64,000 bases of DNA. Origin: Pseudonocardia sp. HH130629-09 (GTDB lineage Bacteria; Actinomycetota; Actinomycetes; Mycobacteriales; Pseudonocardiaceae). The translations under genes were made by a program, and so were the position numbers. The stretch is from contig NZ_CP011868.1 in assembly GCF_001294645.1 (NCBI RefSeq), forward strand, positions 2,108,001-2,172,000, given 5' to 3'. The notes under the pieces were generated by a model. That model searched no databases. It worked only from the letters and a program-made list of their open reading frames with translations, and had not been told where the DNA came from. Shown one piece after another: positions 35,206 to 44,166 of the stretch. Position 1 is the first letter of the stretch, and each line of letters starts with the position of its first letter.

Positions 35206-36176
35206 GCGGGACCTCCGGTCGAGGAGTGCCGGATCCGCGGGTCGGCCAGGATCCCGGCGACGTCCGCGGCGAGGTTCACCACGACGTAGAACGCCGCGAT
35301 GACGAGCGTGATCGCCTGCACGACCTGCACGTCCCGGTTGGCGACGGCGTCGATCAGCGCCTGCCCGATCCCGGGGTAGCGGAACAGGAACTCGACGACG
35401 ACCACGCCCCCGGCCAGCCAGGCCAGCTGCAGGGCGATCACCTGGGCGACCGGGCCGATCGTGTGCGGCACGGCGTGCCGGAACAGCACGGTGCGCTCGG
35501 GCAGCCCCTTGAGCCGGGCCATCTCGACGTAGCCGGCGTCGAGGGTCTCCGACAGCGTCGCGCGGGTCATCCGCACCACGTAGGGGATCACCACCAGCGC
35601 CAGCGTCACGACCGGCAGCACCAGCTGCTCGGGTCGCGCCCACACCGGCTCGCCCGGCCGGGCGATCGTCACCGACGGCAGGATCCGCAGCACCGACGTC
35701 GCGAACAGCACGACCAGCAGCACGCCGATGACGAACTCCGGCAGCGCGGCCAACACCAGCGAGGTCCCGGACACCGCGGAGTCGGTCCGGGTGCCGCGCC
35801 GGACCGCGGCCCGCGCGCCCAGCGCGAGCGCGACCGGGGTGGAGACGAGCGCGGTCAGCACCAGCAGCAGCGCCGAGGCCCCGATCCGGTCGCCGAGCAG
35901 CTCCGACACGGGGCCGCCGGTGGCGGCGGAGACGCCGAGGTCACCGGTCAGGACACCGCCCAGCCAGGTGAGATAGCGCTCGGGCGCGGGCCGGTCGAGG
36001 CCCAGCTGCGCGGTCAGCGCCGCCACCCGTTCCGGGGTGGCCTGCTGGCCGAGGATGGCCCGGGCGGGGTCGCCGGGCAGCAGCAGCGTCGCGGCGAAGA
36101 TCAGCACCGACACGACGAGCAGGATCAGCACCGACAGCGCGAGGCGCCGCAGGATCATGCGGACGAGCGGGCTCAT
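35202..36176 (-). CDS. ABC importer permease (DppB type)
   Basis: 324 residues with six membrane helices. The N-terminus L-V-R-M-I-L-R-R-L-A-L-S-V is followed by L-L-P-G-D-P-A-R-A-I-L-G, a DppB hallmark. The coupling loop Y-V-E-M-A-R-L-K-G-L-P-E-R-T-V-L and F-L-F-R-Y-P-G-I-G-Q-A-L follow. It overlaps its neighbours by 4 bp on both sides. Confidence 0.93.
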   Translation of the reverse strand: MSPLVRMILRRLALSVLILLVVSVLIFAATLLLPGDPARAILGQQATPERVAALTAQLGLDRPAPERYLTWLGGVLTGDLGVSAATGGPVSELLGDRIGASALLLVLTALVSTPVALALGARAAVRRGTRTDSAVSGTSLVLAALPEFVIGVLLVVLFATSVLRILPSVTIARPGEPVWARPEQLVLPVVTLALVVIPYVVRMTRATLSETLDAGYVEMARLKGLPERTVLFRHAVPHTIGPVAQVIALQLAWLAGGVVVVEFLFRYPGIGQALIDAVANRDVQVVQAITLVIAAFYVVVNLAADVAGILADPRIRHSSTGGPA

Positions 36177-37723
36177 GCGTCCACCCACGCCTTCCGGAAC
36201 TCGTAGCCGGACAGGGACAGCCCGGTGCGGTTCGGGACGAGGCCGCCGACGTAGGCCTGGTGGGCGTCCACCCGGTTCGGGAAGCCCCAGATCAGGTAGC
36301 CGCCGCGGTCGAACTCGATCCGCTGCGCCGCGCGCACCAGCTGGGCGCGCCGCCCGGCGTCGAGCTCGGACCGGGCCCGGCGGACCAGGCCCTGGTACTG
36401 CGCGTCGGTCCAGTGCGTCTCGTTGAACGGTGCGTCGGGCATCGAGGACTGGGAGGCCTGCGGCAGGTAGTTGCGGGTGTTCCAGAAGCTCTGCGCGAAC
36501 TCCCACTGCAGGTACTGGTCGGAGAAGAAGGTGGAGGTGTCGACCCGGCGCAGCCCGACGTCGATCCCGGCGCCGCGGGCCTGCGTGGCGAACACCTGCG
36601 CGGACTCGACGGTGCCGGCCTGGATCGGGGAGGTCACCAGCTCCACCGCGAGGTTCGGCTTCCCGGCCGCGGCGAGCAGGTCGCGGGCCCGGGCGAGGTC
36701 CTGCTCGCGGGACGGGTCGAGGTAGTCCGGGTCGAAGCGGGCGTAGAGGTCGACGCCGGCGGTGCCCTGCCCGGACAGCACCTGGTTGACCAGTTCGCCG
36801 CGGCCGGTGACCAGACGCAGTGCCTGGCGGACCCGGACGTCGTCGAACGGGGCGACGTCGACGCGCATGGTGAACGGCAGCCACGACCCGGTCTCCGAGG
36901 TCAGCAGCCGCACCGAGTCGTAGGAGCCGACCACCTCGGTCAGCGACAGCGGGACCTGGTCGATCGCGTCGACCTGCCCGGAGAGCAGCGCGTTGATCCG
37001 GGCGTCGTCCTCGGAGAAGTTGATCAGCTCGAGGCGGTCGACATACGGCTGGGCCGGGCGCCAGTAGCCGTCGTGGCGGACGAACGTGCTCTGCTGGCCG
37101 GGGGTGAACGAGGCGAACCGGAACGCCCCGGTGCCGACCGGCCTGTCCAGCGAGAAGTCGGCCGGGACGATCCCGCACGAGTACTCGGCCAGGTACTGGT
37201 CGAAGATCGGGGACGGCTCGGACAGCACGAACCGCACCGACCGGTCGGAGGCGACGACGACGTCGTCGAGGATCCCGAACTGCGACGCCCCGGACTTCGG
37301 GTCGGCCGGGTCGGTGATCCGCGCGAAGGTGGCGACGACGTCGTCCGGGGTGACCGGGCGGCCGTCGTGGAAGGTGATGCCGGCGCGGATCACCGCGGTC
37401 CAGGCCCGTGCCCCGGGCTCCGCCGTCACCGACTCGGCGACCGCGGGCTGCAGGGTGTAGGCGTCGTCCCAGTGCAGCAGCGGCTCGTAGAGGCTGAGCG
37501 TGCGGGCGATGTCGGGGTTCGTGGCGGGGCTGTGCGGGTCCAGGGTGTCCGACGATCCGCCGCCGGTCACCCCCACCCGCAGGACGCCGCCGCGGCGCGG
37601 GGGACCGGCGTCGCGGGCTGCGGCGGGGCCGCCGCAGCCGGCGAGCACGGCCGCCGCGGCGAGTCCCGCCGCGCCGCCCAGCAGGCGTCGCCGGGACAGC
37701 GACGTCAGGGTCGGGCTGGTCAT
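36173..37723 (-). CDS. ABC importer substrate-binding lipoprotein (peptide/opine/nickel class, SBP_bac_5)
   Basis: 516 residues. The N-terminus has a twin-arginine-like S-R-R-R-L-L-G-G and a lipobox L-A-G-C, so it is a membrane-anchored outer-face protein, probably Tat-exported. The body is a class C binding protein (G-I-T-F-H-D-G-R-P-V-T-P-D-D-V, Y-D-S-V-R-L-L). Its place after the thioesterase (51-bp gap) and before the permeases makes it the receptor for whatever feeds the carnitine-type enzymes, perhaps carnitine or a related quaternary amine. Substrate identity is inference. Confidence 0.92.
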   Translation of the reverse strand: MTSPTLTSLSRRRLLGGAAGLAAAAVLAGCGGPAAARDAGPPRRGGVLRVGVTGGGSSDTLDPHSPATNPDIARTLSLYEPLLHWDDAYTLQPAVAESVTAEPGARAWTAVIRAGITFHDGRPVTPDDVVATFARITDPADPKSGASQFGILDDVVVASDRSVRFVLSEPSPIFDQYLAEYSCGIVPADFSLDRPVGTGAFRFASFTPGQQSTFVRHDGYWRPAQPYVDRLELINFSEDDARINALLSGQVDAIDQVPLSLTEVVGSYDSVRLLTSETGSWLPFTMRVDVAPFDDVRVRQALRLVTGRGELVNQVLSGQGTAGVDLYARFDPDYLDPSREQDLARARDLLAAAGKPNLAVELVTSPIQAGTVESAQVFATQARGAGIDVGLRRVDTSTFFSDQYLQWEFAQSFWNTRNYLPQASQSSMPDAPFNETHWTDAQYQGLVRRARSELDAGRRAQLVRAAQRIEFDRGGYLIWGFPNRVDAHQAYVGGLVPNRTGLSLSGYEFRKAWVDA

Positions 37724-37774
37724 CGAGCTGTCTCCTCGGGGAGGGCCCCGCAGGTGCGGGGCCGCGGTCGCGGG

Positions 37775-38236
37775 TCAGGTCGGGGGCCGGGTCACCTCCT
37801 GCACGGCACGTCCGGCGTGCTCGGGTACGGGGTAGCCGGTGACCAGCGCGTCGAGGTCGGCGGCGACGCCGTCCGGGAACGGCGCGGTGCCGCCCGGGCC
37901 GACGTGCAGACACATCAGCTCCTCGGTGGCACAGAGCCGGCCCGCGGTGCGCAGCTCGTGCCAGAGCCGCAGCCGCTTCGCGTCGCGGCCGAGCACCCGG
38001 GTGGTGACCTCCAGCTCCGCGTCCGCGCCGATCTCGCGCAGGTACCGCACGTGCGCCTCGACGGTGTAGAGCGAGCAGCCGGTCGTGTCCCGGTAGCCGG
38101 CGTCCATCCCGGTGTGCTCCATCAGCGCCGTCGTCGCGTCGCCGAACACCAGCACGTAGTAGGGCTCGGACAGGTGGCCGTTGTAGTCGATCCACTCGGG
38201 GCGGACGACGTCGCGGTGCGCCGGCAGCGCGCTCAC
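37775..38236 (-). CDS. Hotdog-fold thioesterase, probable betainyl-CoA thioesterase (CdhB-like)
   Basis: 153 residues. 4-Hydroxybenzoyl-CoA-thioesterase-type hotdog: V-R-P-E-W-I-D-Y-N-G-H-L-S-E-P-Y-Y holds the usual catalytic Asp and surrounding loop, then Y-T-V-E-A-H-V-R-Y-L-R-E. GTG 38236 overlaps the dehydrogenase stop by 4 bp. In known carnitine catabolism a thioesterase of this kind splits betainyl-CoA to glycine betaine and CoA. This assignment depends on the two neighbouring enzymes. Confidence 0.82.
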   Translation of the reverse strand: MSALPAHRDVVRPEWIDYNGHLSEPYYVLVFGDATTALMEHTGMDAGYRDTTGCSLYTVEAHVRYLREIGADAELEVTTRVLGRDAKRLRLWHELRTAGRLCATEELMCLHVGPGGTAPFPDGVAADLDALVTGYPVPEHAGRAVQEVTRPPT

Positions 38237-39273
38237 CGGGCGGTCTCCCCGGTGGTCTGCACCGTGGTCTGCCGGGCCACGGCCACGGCCCGGCGGACCG
38301 CGATCACCGCCCGGTCGCGCTCCGCCACCAGCTCGGCCATCGGCCGCCCACCCGCGGAGACCTCGGCGCCGGCGACCATGTCGTCGCGCAGCTCCCGGGT
38401 CAGCTCCGGGGCCTCCAGGCGCGTCCACGGCGCCTTCAGCGACGGTCCGAAGTGGTCCAGCATGTGCGCCATCCCGCCCCGGCCCCCGGCCAGGTGGAAG
38501 GTCAGGCAGGGCCCGTGCACCGGCCAGCGCAGCCCCGGGCCGTCGGTGATCGAGCGGTCGATCTCCTCGGGGGTGGCCTCGCCCGCGGCGACCATGTGCA
38601 GCGCCTCGCGCCAGATCGCCTCCTGCAGGCGGTTCGCGATGAAGCCGGGCAGCTCCCGTTCCATCTCGATCACCGACTTGCCGATGTGCCGGTAGAAGTC
38701 CGCGGCCCGCGACGCCGTCCAGGCCGCGGTCCGCTCCCCGCCGACGACCTCGACCAGCGGGATCAGGTAGGGCGGGTTGAAGGGGTGCCCGACGACGACC
38801 CGGTCCGGGTGCGCCGCGGTGGTCGCCATGTCGGTCATCGGGAACCCCGAGGTCGACGACGCCACCACCACGTCCGGACCGGCCGCCACCGCGGCGTCGG
38901 CCAGCTCGGCCAGCAGGGAGCGCTTGAGCGTCAGGTCCTCCGGGGCGCTCTCCTGCACGAAGTCCGCGCCCGCGACGGCCTCGGCCGCGGTCGGGAACAT
39001 CGTCAGCGCGTCCCGGTCGGCGCCCTCGGCCAGTCCCAGCTCGGTGAGCGCCGGCCAGGCGGCGTCGACCACGCGGCGCAGTGTCTCCTCGGCGTCCGGG
39101 GCGGGGTCCCAGGCCCGGACCCGCAGCCCTCGGGCCAGGAAGTACGCCGCCCAGCCCGCGCCGATCACCCCGGCGCCGATGCAGGCGACGGTCCGGATCG
39201 CGGAGACGGGCCGGAGGTCGGGCACGGGCTCGGTGACCGGCTCGGACAGGGACTCGGACACGGGCTCAGACAC
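38233..39273 (-). CDS. L-carnitine dehydrogenase (3-hydroxyacyl-CoA dehydrogenase family, CdhA/LcdH-like)
   Basis: 346 residues. The NAD motif [10 protein letters not shown] is at about 32-41, and [14 protein letters not shown] and [13 protein letters not shown] complete the active site. The C-terminal half has G-F-I-A-N-R-L-Q and the segment [18 protein letters not shown], which matches carnitine dehydrogenases rather than acyl-CoA enzymes. It oxidises L-carnitine to 3-dehydrocarnitine. The N-terminal 20 residues are a repetitive S-E-P-V/T-E-P leader. It overlaps BKACE by 8 bp. Confidence 0.87.
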   Translation of the reverse strand: MSEPVSESLSEPVTEPVPDLRPVSAIRTVACIGAGVIGAGWAAYFLARGLRVRAWDPAPDAEETLRRVVDAAWPALTELGLAEGADRDALTMFPTAAEAVAGADFVQESAPEDLTLKRSLLAELADAAVAAGPDVVVASSTSGFPMTDMATTAAHPDRVVVGHPFNPPYLIPLVEVVGGERTAAWTASRAADFYRHIGKSVIEMERELPGFIANRLQEAIWREALHMVAAGEATPEEIDRSITDGPGLRWPVHGPCLTFHLAGGRGGMAHMLDHFGPSLKAPWTRLEAPELTRELRDDMVAGAEVSAGGRPMAELVAERDRAVIAVRRAVAVARQTTVQTTGETAR

Positions 39274-40159
39274 CGGCGCGCTCCTTCAGACCGAGGATCG
39301 CGCGGGCGCGGTCCGGCGTCGCGACGCTCGCGCCGAGGTTCTGCACGATCTCCACCGCGCGCTCGGTCAGCTGCTCGTTGGTCGCCTTCACCCCGCGGGA
39401 GAGGTAGAGGTTGTCCTCCAGCCCGACGCGGGCGTGCCCGCCGGCCAGCACCGACCGGGCCACCCACGGCAGCTGGTCGCGCCCGATCGCGAACGACGCG
39501 AAGTTGGCGCCCTCGGGCAGCAGGTTCACCTCCGCCGCCAGCACACCCGGGTCGGCCGGGGCGCCGTAGGGGATGCCCATGCACAGCTGGAACAGCGCCG
39601 GGGCGTCGATCAGACCCTCCTCGACCAGGACGGTGGCGAACCACAGCTGTCCGGTGTCGAAGATCTCCAGCTCGGGCTTCACCCCGAGCTCCTGCACCCG
39701 CCTGGCCCCGGTGCGCAGCATGTCCGGGGTGGAGACGTAGAGCTGGTTGCCCTCCCCGAAGTTCAGCGAGCCGCAGTCCAGCGTGCAGATGTCGGGCAGC
39801 AGCTCCTCGACGTGCGGGAGCCGCTCCAGGGCGTTGACGAGGTCCGTGCCGTCGATCGGCTTGAGCGGGTCGTCGGCGTCGATCACCAGGTCGCCGCCCA
39901 TGCCGGCGGTCAGGTTCAGCACGACGTCGACGCCGGAGTCCCGAATGCGGGTCACGGTCTCGCGGTAGAGCTCCACCGCCCGCGACGGGCTCCCGGTCTC
40001 CGGGTCGCGCACGTGGATGTGCACCACGGCGGCCCCGGCCCGGGCCGCGGCGATCGCGTCCGCGGCGATCGCGGCCGGGGTGACGGGCACGTGCGGGCTG
40101 CGGCCCACCGTGTCGCCGGCCCCGGTCACCGCGCAGGTGATGATGACGTCACGGTTCAT
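39266..40159 (-). CDS. BKACE (beta-keto acid cleavage enzyme), probable 3-dehydrocarnitine cleavage enzyme
   Basis: 297 residues of the Kce/DUF849 family. Zinc ligands sit in V-V-H-I-H-V-R-D and in [21 protein letters not shown] is the usual start, and F-G-E-G-N and P-E-L-E-I-F-D are conserved. These enzymes exchange an acetyl unit between a beta-keto acid and acetyl-CoA. Beside a carnitine dehydrogenase and a thioesterase, the expected reaction is 3-dehydrocarnitine + acetyl-CoA to betainyl-CoA + acetoacetate. The ATG overlaps the regulator stop by 4 bp. Confidence 0.87.
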   Translation of the reverse strand: MNRDVIITCAVTGAGDTVGRSPHVPVTPAAIAADAIAAARAGAAVVHIHVRDPETGSPSRAVELYRETVTRIRDSGVDVVLNLTAGMGGDLVIDADDPLKPIDGTDLVNALERLPHVEELLPDICTLDCGSLNFGEGNQLYVSTPDMLRTGARRVQELGVKPELEIFDTGQLWFATVLVEEGLIDAPALFQLCMGIPYGAPADPGVLAAEVNLLPEGANFASFAIGRDQLPWVARSVLAGGHARVGLEDNLYLSRGVKATNEQLTERAVEIVQNLGASVATPDRARAILGLKERAGV

Positions 40160-41076
40160 CCGATCTCCGTTCGTTCCGTGCCTGCCGGTGCCGCGAGCAC
40201 GGCCCGGTCGATGAAGTCGTGCAGCAGGGCGCGCATCCGGTCGGTCCCGGCCCGCGGGGTCATCGCCAGCACCTGGATGCCGAGCCCGTCGATCAGCGCG
40301 GTGAGCTGGTCGGCCAGGGCCTCGGTACGGCCGGACACGAACACCCCGGCCGCGGCTCCCTCGGCGATCGTCATGGCGATGCTGCGGTACCAGCGGTCGT
40401 AGGCGTCCCAGTACAGCGCGCGCCGGGCCGGGTCGATCGCCGACTCCGCCCACACCTGGATCCAGATCGACCACTCGCGGCGCAGCAGGGCGCCGTCGGG
40501 GAGCTGCAGGTCGATCAGCCGCAGCAGCCGCTCGTGCGGGTGGGCGACCGTGTCGAGCTCGGCGACCTGGCGGTCGAAGGCGAGGCGCACGTTGTGCCGC
40601 AGCGCGGAGTCGAGCAGCTCCGAGCGGGTGGGGAAGTGGTAGTGGATCGCCGCCGGGCTGGTCCCCGCCGCCCGCGCGACGTCGGCGGTGCGGACCCGGT
40701 GGTAGCCGTGGTCGGCGATCAGCTCCCAGGCCGCGTCGAGGATCCGGCCACGGGTGCCGTGGGCCCCGCCGGGCTCGCGTCCGGTGTCGGGCTCGGCCGC
40801 CGCGGCGGCGGCCCCGGTGGGAACCGCGGTCCTGGCCCGGGCGCCGTCGTGGCCGTGCAGCAGCCGGGCCACGGTCTCACCGGTGACCTCGGCGATGCGG
40901 ACGAGCTCGTCGGCGGCGAAGCGGCGACGCCCGGCGAGGGACTTCGACAGCTTGGTCTCCTCCAGCCCGATCGCGGCCGCGAACCGACGCTGGGTCCAGC
41001 CGTCGCGCTCCAGCATGGCGCGCACCCGTCCGGCCACCGCGTCCTCGGCGGTCCGGGTGGCACGGGGGTCGGTCAC
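40156..41076 (-). CDS. Regulator with XRE-type plus TetR-type DNA-binding domains
   Basis: 306 residues. Residues about 14-75 form an HTH_3/XRE domain ([21 protein letters not shown]). An Ala-rich linker follows, then a full TetR regulator from about 108 ([28 protein letters not shown]). Its ligand-binding half has W-I-Q-V-W-A-E-S-A. It heads the carnitine-type operon and probably represses it through the palindrome 19 bp upstream. GTG start. Two DNA-binding domains in one chain are unusual for TetR proteins. Confidence 0.88.
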   Translation of the reverse strand: MTDPRATRTAEDAVAGRVRAMLERDGWTQRRFAAAIGLEETKLSKSLAGRRRFAADELVRIAEVTGETVARLLHGHDGARARTAVPTGAAAAAAEPDTGREPGGAHGTRGRILDAAWELIADHGYHRVRTADVARAAGTSPAAIHYHFPTRSELLDSALRHNVRLAFDRQVAELDTVAHPHERLLRLIDLQLPDGALLRREWSIWIQVWAESAIDPARRALYWDAYDRWYRSIAMTIAEGAAAGVFVSGRTEALADQLTALIDGLGIQVLAMTPRAGTDRMRALLHDFIDRAVLAAPAGTERTEIG

Positions 41077-41094
41077 CGGGCGACCGTAGGCCTG

Positions 41095-41113
41095 ACTTGC
41101 GATACGCGCAAGT
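41095..41113. promoter_or_regulatory. Perfect operator palindrome between the XRE-TetR gene and the mannitol-dehydrogenase-like gene
   Basis: ACTTGCG (41095-41101) and CGCAAGT (41107-41113) are perfect 7-bp inverted arms with a 5-nt centre. It is 19 bp upstream of the regulator start and about 170 bp upstream of the divergent gene. The rest of the 206-bp gap shows an AAGGGGG ribosome-binding sequence for the latter and nothing else clear. Confidence 0.7.
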
Positions 41114-41282
41114 ACTGATCTCTGATCGTCGCAGCGTACGACGTTGTTTCGTGGGATCTACCGGTTGCAGGACCAGTTCGCGGGGCTTCTCGCGGAAGCG
41201 CTTGCGTGCGACGGTGCGAGCGGTAGGGTCGGCGTCTCACCCGACGGCGCCGTGGGGCGCGGGGGACGTGGCAAGGGGGACC

Positions 41283-42764
41283 ATGCGTTCGCTGGACGAG
41301 ACCGGGATCTGGGCCGAAGGGATCGAGGGCGTGGAGGTCCCCGGCTACGACCGGGCAGCCGTGGGGCGCGGGATCGTCCACATCGGCGTCGGTGGGTTCC
41401 ACCGCGCGCACCTCGCGATGTACGTCGACGCGTTGCTCGCCTCCGGCGGGGCGCCGGAGTGGGGGATCTGCGGGGTCGGCGTGCTCGCCGCCGACGACCG
41501 GATGCGTGACGTGCTGGCCGCCCAGGACGGGCTGTACACGCTCGTGCTGAAGGGGGCCGACGGGACGCTGACGCCCCGGGTGGTCGGGTCGCTGGTCGAC
41601 TACCTCTACGCCCCCGACGACCCCGAGGCCGTCATCGAGCGGATCGCCCACCCCGACACCCGGATCGTCTCGCTGACGATCACCGAGGGCGGCTACGCGA
41701 TCGACCAGAAGACCGGCGAGTTCGACCCGGACTTCCCCGGCATCCGCGCCGACCTGGACTCGATGGCTGCCGGCTCCGCCCCGACCGGGGGGTTCGGGCT
41801 GGTCGTCGAGGCGCTGGCGCGTCGCCGGGAGCGCGGCACCGGCCCGCTCACGGTCATGAGCTGCGACAACATGCAGGGCAACGGCGACGTCGCCCGCCGG
41901 GTGTTCACCGGTGTCGCCCAGCTCCGCGACGCCGGGCTGGGCGCCTGGGTCGCGGAGTCGGTCACCTTCCCGAACTCGATGGTCGACCGGATCACTCCGG
42001 CCACCGCCGACACCGACCGCGAGGCCCTCGCCGAGCGCTTCGGGCTGCGCGACGGCTGGCCGGTCGTCTGCGAGCCGTTCACCCAGTGGGTGCTCGAGGA
42101 CCACTTCGCCGCGGGCCGCCCGGAGTTCGAGCGGGTCGGGGTCCAGCTCGTCGACGACGTCGTCCCCTACGAGTTCATGAAGCTGCGCCTGCTCAACGCC
42201 ACCCACCAGGCGCTCGGCTACCTCGGCTACCTCGCCGGACACCGCTACGTGCACGAGGTCGCCCAGGACCCGACGTTCGCGGCGTTCCTGCGGTCCTACA
42301 TGGACGACGAGGCCACCCCGACGCTACGCCCGGTGCCCGGCATCGACCTCGACGCCTACAAGGACACCCTGATGGAACGCTTCGCGAACCCGGGTGTCGC
42401 CGACACGCTGATGCGGATCAACTACGGCAGCTCCGACCGGATCTCGATCTTCCTGTTGCCGGTGGTGCGCGAGCAGCTGGCCGCGGGCGGGCAGGTCGCG
42501 CGGGCGGCGGCCGTCGTCGCCGGGTGGTGCCGCTACGCCGAGGGCACCGACGAGCAGGGCCGCGAGATCCCCCAGCAGGACCGGCTCGCCGGGGAGATGA
42601 CCGCGCTGGCCCGCGCCGAACGGGACACCCCGGGGTCGTTCCTGTCCCACCGCGGGGTGTTCGGCGACCTCGGCTCCGACGAGCGGTTCGCGGGCGCGTT
42701 CCGGACTGCGCTGGAGTCGCTGTGGTCGCGCGGCGCCGCGTCCACCGTCGCGGACCTCGCCTGA
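41283..42764 (+). CDS. Mannitol dehydrogenase family protein (polyol/hexuronate 2-dehydrogenase)
   Basis: 493 residues. The N-terminal Rossmann part has I-V-H-I-G-V-G-G-F-H-R-A-H-L-A, and the C-terminal domain has the catalytic K-L-R-L-L-N-A-T-H-Q motif (Lys/Asn/His). S-C-D-N-M-Q-G-N-G and V-T-F-P-N-S-M-V-D-R-I-T-P are typical of mannitol 2-dehydrogenases. It oxidises a polyol to a ketose with NAD. ATG 41283 follows AAGGGGG by 4 bases. Whether it shares control with the divergent carnitine-type operon is open. Confidence 0.9.
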   Translation: MRSLDETGIWAEGIEGVEVPGYDRAAVGRGIVHIGVGGFHRAHLAMYVDALLASGGAPEWGICGVGVLAADDRMRDVLAAQDGLYTLVLKGADGTLTPRVVGSLVDYLYAPDDPEAVIERIAHPDTRIVSLTITEGGYAIDQKTGEFDPDFPGIRADLDSMAAGSAPTGGFGLVVEALARRRERGTGPLTVMSCDNMQGNGDVARRVFTGVAQLRDAGLGAWVAESVTFPNSMVDRITPATADTDREALAERFGLRDGWPVVCEPFTQWVLEDHFAAGRPEFERVGVQLVDDVVPYEFMKLRLLNATHQALGYLGYLAGHRYVHEVAQDPTFAAFLRSYMDDEATPTLRPVPGIDLDAYKDTLMERFANPGVADTLMRINYGSSDRISIFLLPVVREQLAAGGQVARAAAVVAGWCRYAEGTDEQGREIPQQDRLAGEMTALARAERDTPGSFLSHRGVFGDLGSDERFAGAFRTALESLWSRGAASTVADLA

Positions 42765-42838
42765 GCCGATCCGATGAGATCCGGGTCGGGCCACGGTCCT
42801 ACCCCCGTCACCTCCGTACCGGACCCCGGGAGACCACA

Positions 42839-43384
42839 GTGGGCACCATCGACGTGCACGAGTTCATCAGCCTCGACGGGGTCGTGTCCGACCCGTCGTG
42901 GACGGCCGAGTACGGCTTCCCCGACGCGATGGGGGAGGCGATCGGCCGGCTGACCGACGCGGCGATCCTGCTCGGCCGCACCACCTACGAGATGTTCCAC
43001 CCGGCCTGGTCGGCCCGCGGCCACGACGTCGAGTCCGGCGGGGCGTTCTTCAACGGCGCGCCCAAGCACGTCGTCACCTCGACCCTGGCCGACCCGCTGG
43101 AGTGGGAGAACTCCCGGGTGCTCGGCCCGTACGACCCGGTGCGGATCCAGCAGCTCAAGGACGCGACCGACGGCGGCATCTACGTCTCCGGCAGCGTCAC
43201 CCTGGTCCGTGCGCTGCTCGCCGACGGCCTGGTCGACACGCTCGACCTGTTCGTCTACCCGGTGTCGCTCGGGGCCGGGCTGCGGCTGTTCGCCGAGGGC
43301 GCCCGGGTGCCGTTGCGGCTCTGCGAGTCGGAGGCCTACGAGAACGGCGTGGTCCGGCTGACCTACGGACCGCCGGCGGCCTGA
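42839..43384 (+). CDS. Dihydrofolate-reductase-fold protein (RibD C-terminal/YyaP type)
   Basis: 181 residues. F-I-S-L-D-G-V-V-S-D-P, L-L-G-R-T-T-Y-E-M-F, K-H-V-V-T-S-T-L and G-S-V-T-L-V-R-A-L-L-A-D-G-L-V-D are the markers of this NADPH-binding family. Biological substrates of stand-alone members are mostly unknown. GTG 42839 has GGGAG eight bases upstream. It converges with the TetR gene. Confidence 0.87.
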   Translation: MGTIDVHEFISLDGVVSDPSWTAEYGFPDAMGEAIGRLTDAAILLGRTTYEMFHPAWSARGHDVESGGAFFNGAPKHVVTSTLADPLEWENSRVLGPYDPVRIQQLKDATDGGIYVSGSVTLVRALLADGLVDTLDLFVYPVSLGAGLRLFAEGARVPLRLCESEAYENGVVRLTYGPPAA

Positions 43385-43395
43385 GTCCGGGGCGT

Positions 43396-44019
43396 TCAGT
43401 CCGGCAGCGCCGAGAAGGACTCCCGGGCGGCCGCCAGCACGTCGCCGTAGACCTGGCGGGCCGCCGGGCCCTCCGGGGCGGCCAGCCAGCCGCCGACGGC
43501 GACCTGCATGATCGCCATCGCAGCGGCCGCGGCGAGCCGGTGGGCCGTCGTGGGGGTGTCGGTGCCCTCGCGCTCGGCGAGTCCGACGGCGACGGTCTGC
43601 TCCACGGTCCGTCCGACGTGGGCGATCCGTGGGCGCAGCTCGGGGTGGGTGCGCAGCAGCTCCATCTGGCCGTGCCAGGTCGGGCTGGTCGTCAGCGCCT
43701 CGGCGACCTCGGCGAGCACCGCCGTCGCGGCCCCGAGCGGGGACGACTCGGGCCGGGCGCGGACCTCGGTGGCGAGCTCGGCGAGGGAGGCGGCGTCCCA
43801 GTCGAACAGCACCGCGTCCTTCGACGGGAAGTGGTTGAAGAACGTGCGCGGCGCGACGTCGACGTCGGCGCAGATCTCCTCCACGGTGAACGCGTCCGGT
43901 CCCTGGGTACGGGCGCGTTCCAGTGCCGCGGCGCGCAGCGCCTGGCGGGTCCGCACCTTCTTGCGCTCCCGCAGCCCGTGGCAGCGTTCCTCCTGGCCGG
44001 TCAGCATGTCGCCGATCAT
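43396..44019 (-). CDS. TetR family transcriptional regulator
   Basis: 207 residues. The helix-turn-helix reads F-T-V-E-E-I-C-A-D-V-D-V-A-P-R-T-F-F-N-H-F-P-S-K, in the AcrR/MftR-like subgroup. The N-terminal 15 residues before L-R-E-R-K-K-V-R-T-R may be extra; an internal start is possible. Palindromes upstream (44090-44126) are candidate sites for it. Its target is not evident from neighbours. Confidence 0.87.
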   Translation of the reverse strand: MIGDMLTGQEERCHGLRERKKVRTRQALRAAALERARTQGPDAFTVEEICADVDVAPRTFFNHFPSKDAVLFDWDAASLAELATEVRARPESSPLGAATAVLAEVAEALTTSPTWHGQMELLRTHPELRPRIAHVGRTVEQTVAVGLAEREGTDTPTTAHRLAAAAAMAIMQVAVGGWLAAPEGPAARQVYGDVLAAARESFSALPD

Positions 44020-44089
44020 GCCCGTCCCGCCTCTCCCGCTGGTCCCGGCGCGCGGCTCGCACCCTCGACCCGAGCGGGGAGTGCAGTCG

Positions 44090-44126
44090 TGCAGTCACTG
44101 CAGTGTGCTCGCAGGATCGTGAGCAC
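44090..44126. promoter_or_regulatory. Palindromes upstream of the TetR gene
   Basis: TGCAGT-C-ACTGCA (44090-44102) is a perfect 13-bp palindrome, preceded by a direct copy of GTGCAGTC at 44081. GTGCTC (44105-44110) and GAGCAC (44121-44126) form a second dyad. The first suits a TetR operator; the second may act as a terminator for ppgK, which ends at 44167 on the same strand. Confidence 0.5.
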
Positions 44127-44166
44127 CGCAAACTACTGCACGACGAAATCCGGCACCGGACGAGGG

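Noticed and set aside
36260..38695. Long plus-strand open frame of about 810 codons
   Set aside because: It is the shadow of the binding protein, thioesterase and carnitine dehydrogenase genes; composition is Arg/Gly/Ala-rich without any family feature.
32741..41076. Reading the ABC genes as a nickel or plain dipeptide importer
   Set aside because: Sequence alone cannot exclude it, but uninterrupted overlap with carnitine-type enzymes and their regulator makes a quaternary-amine substrate the better guess.
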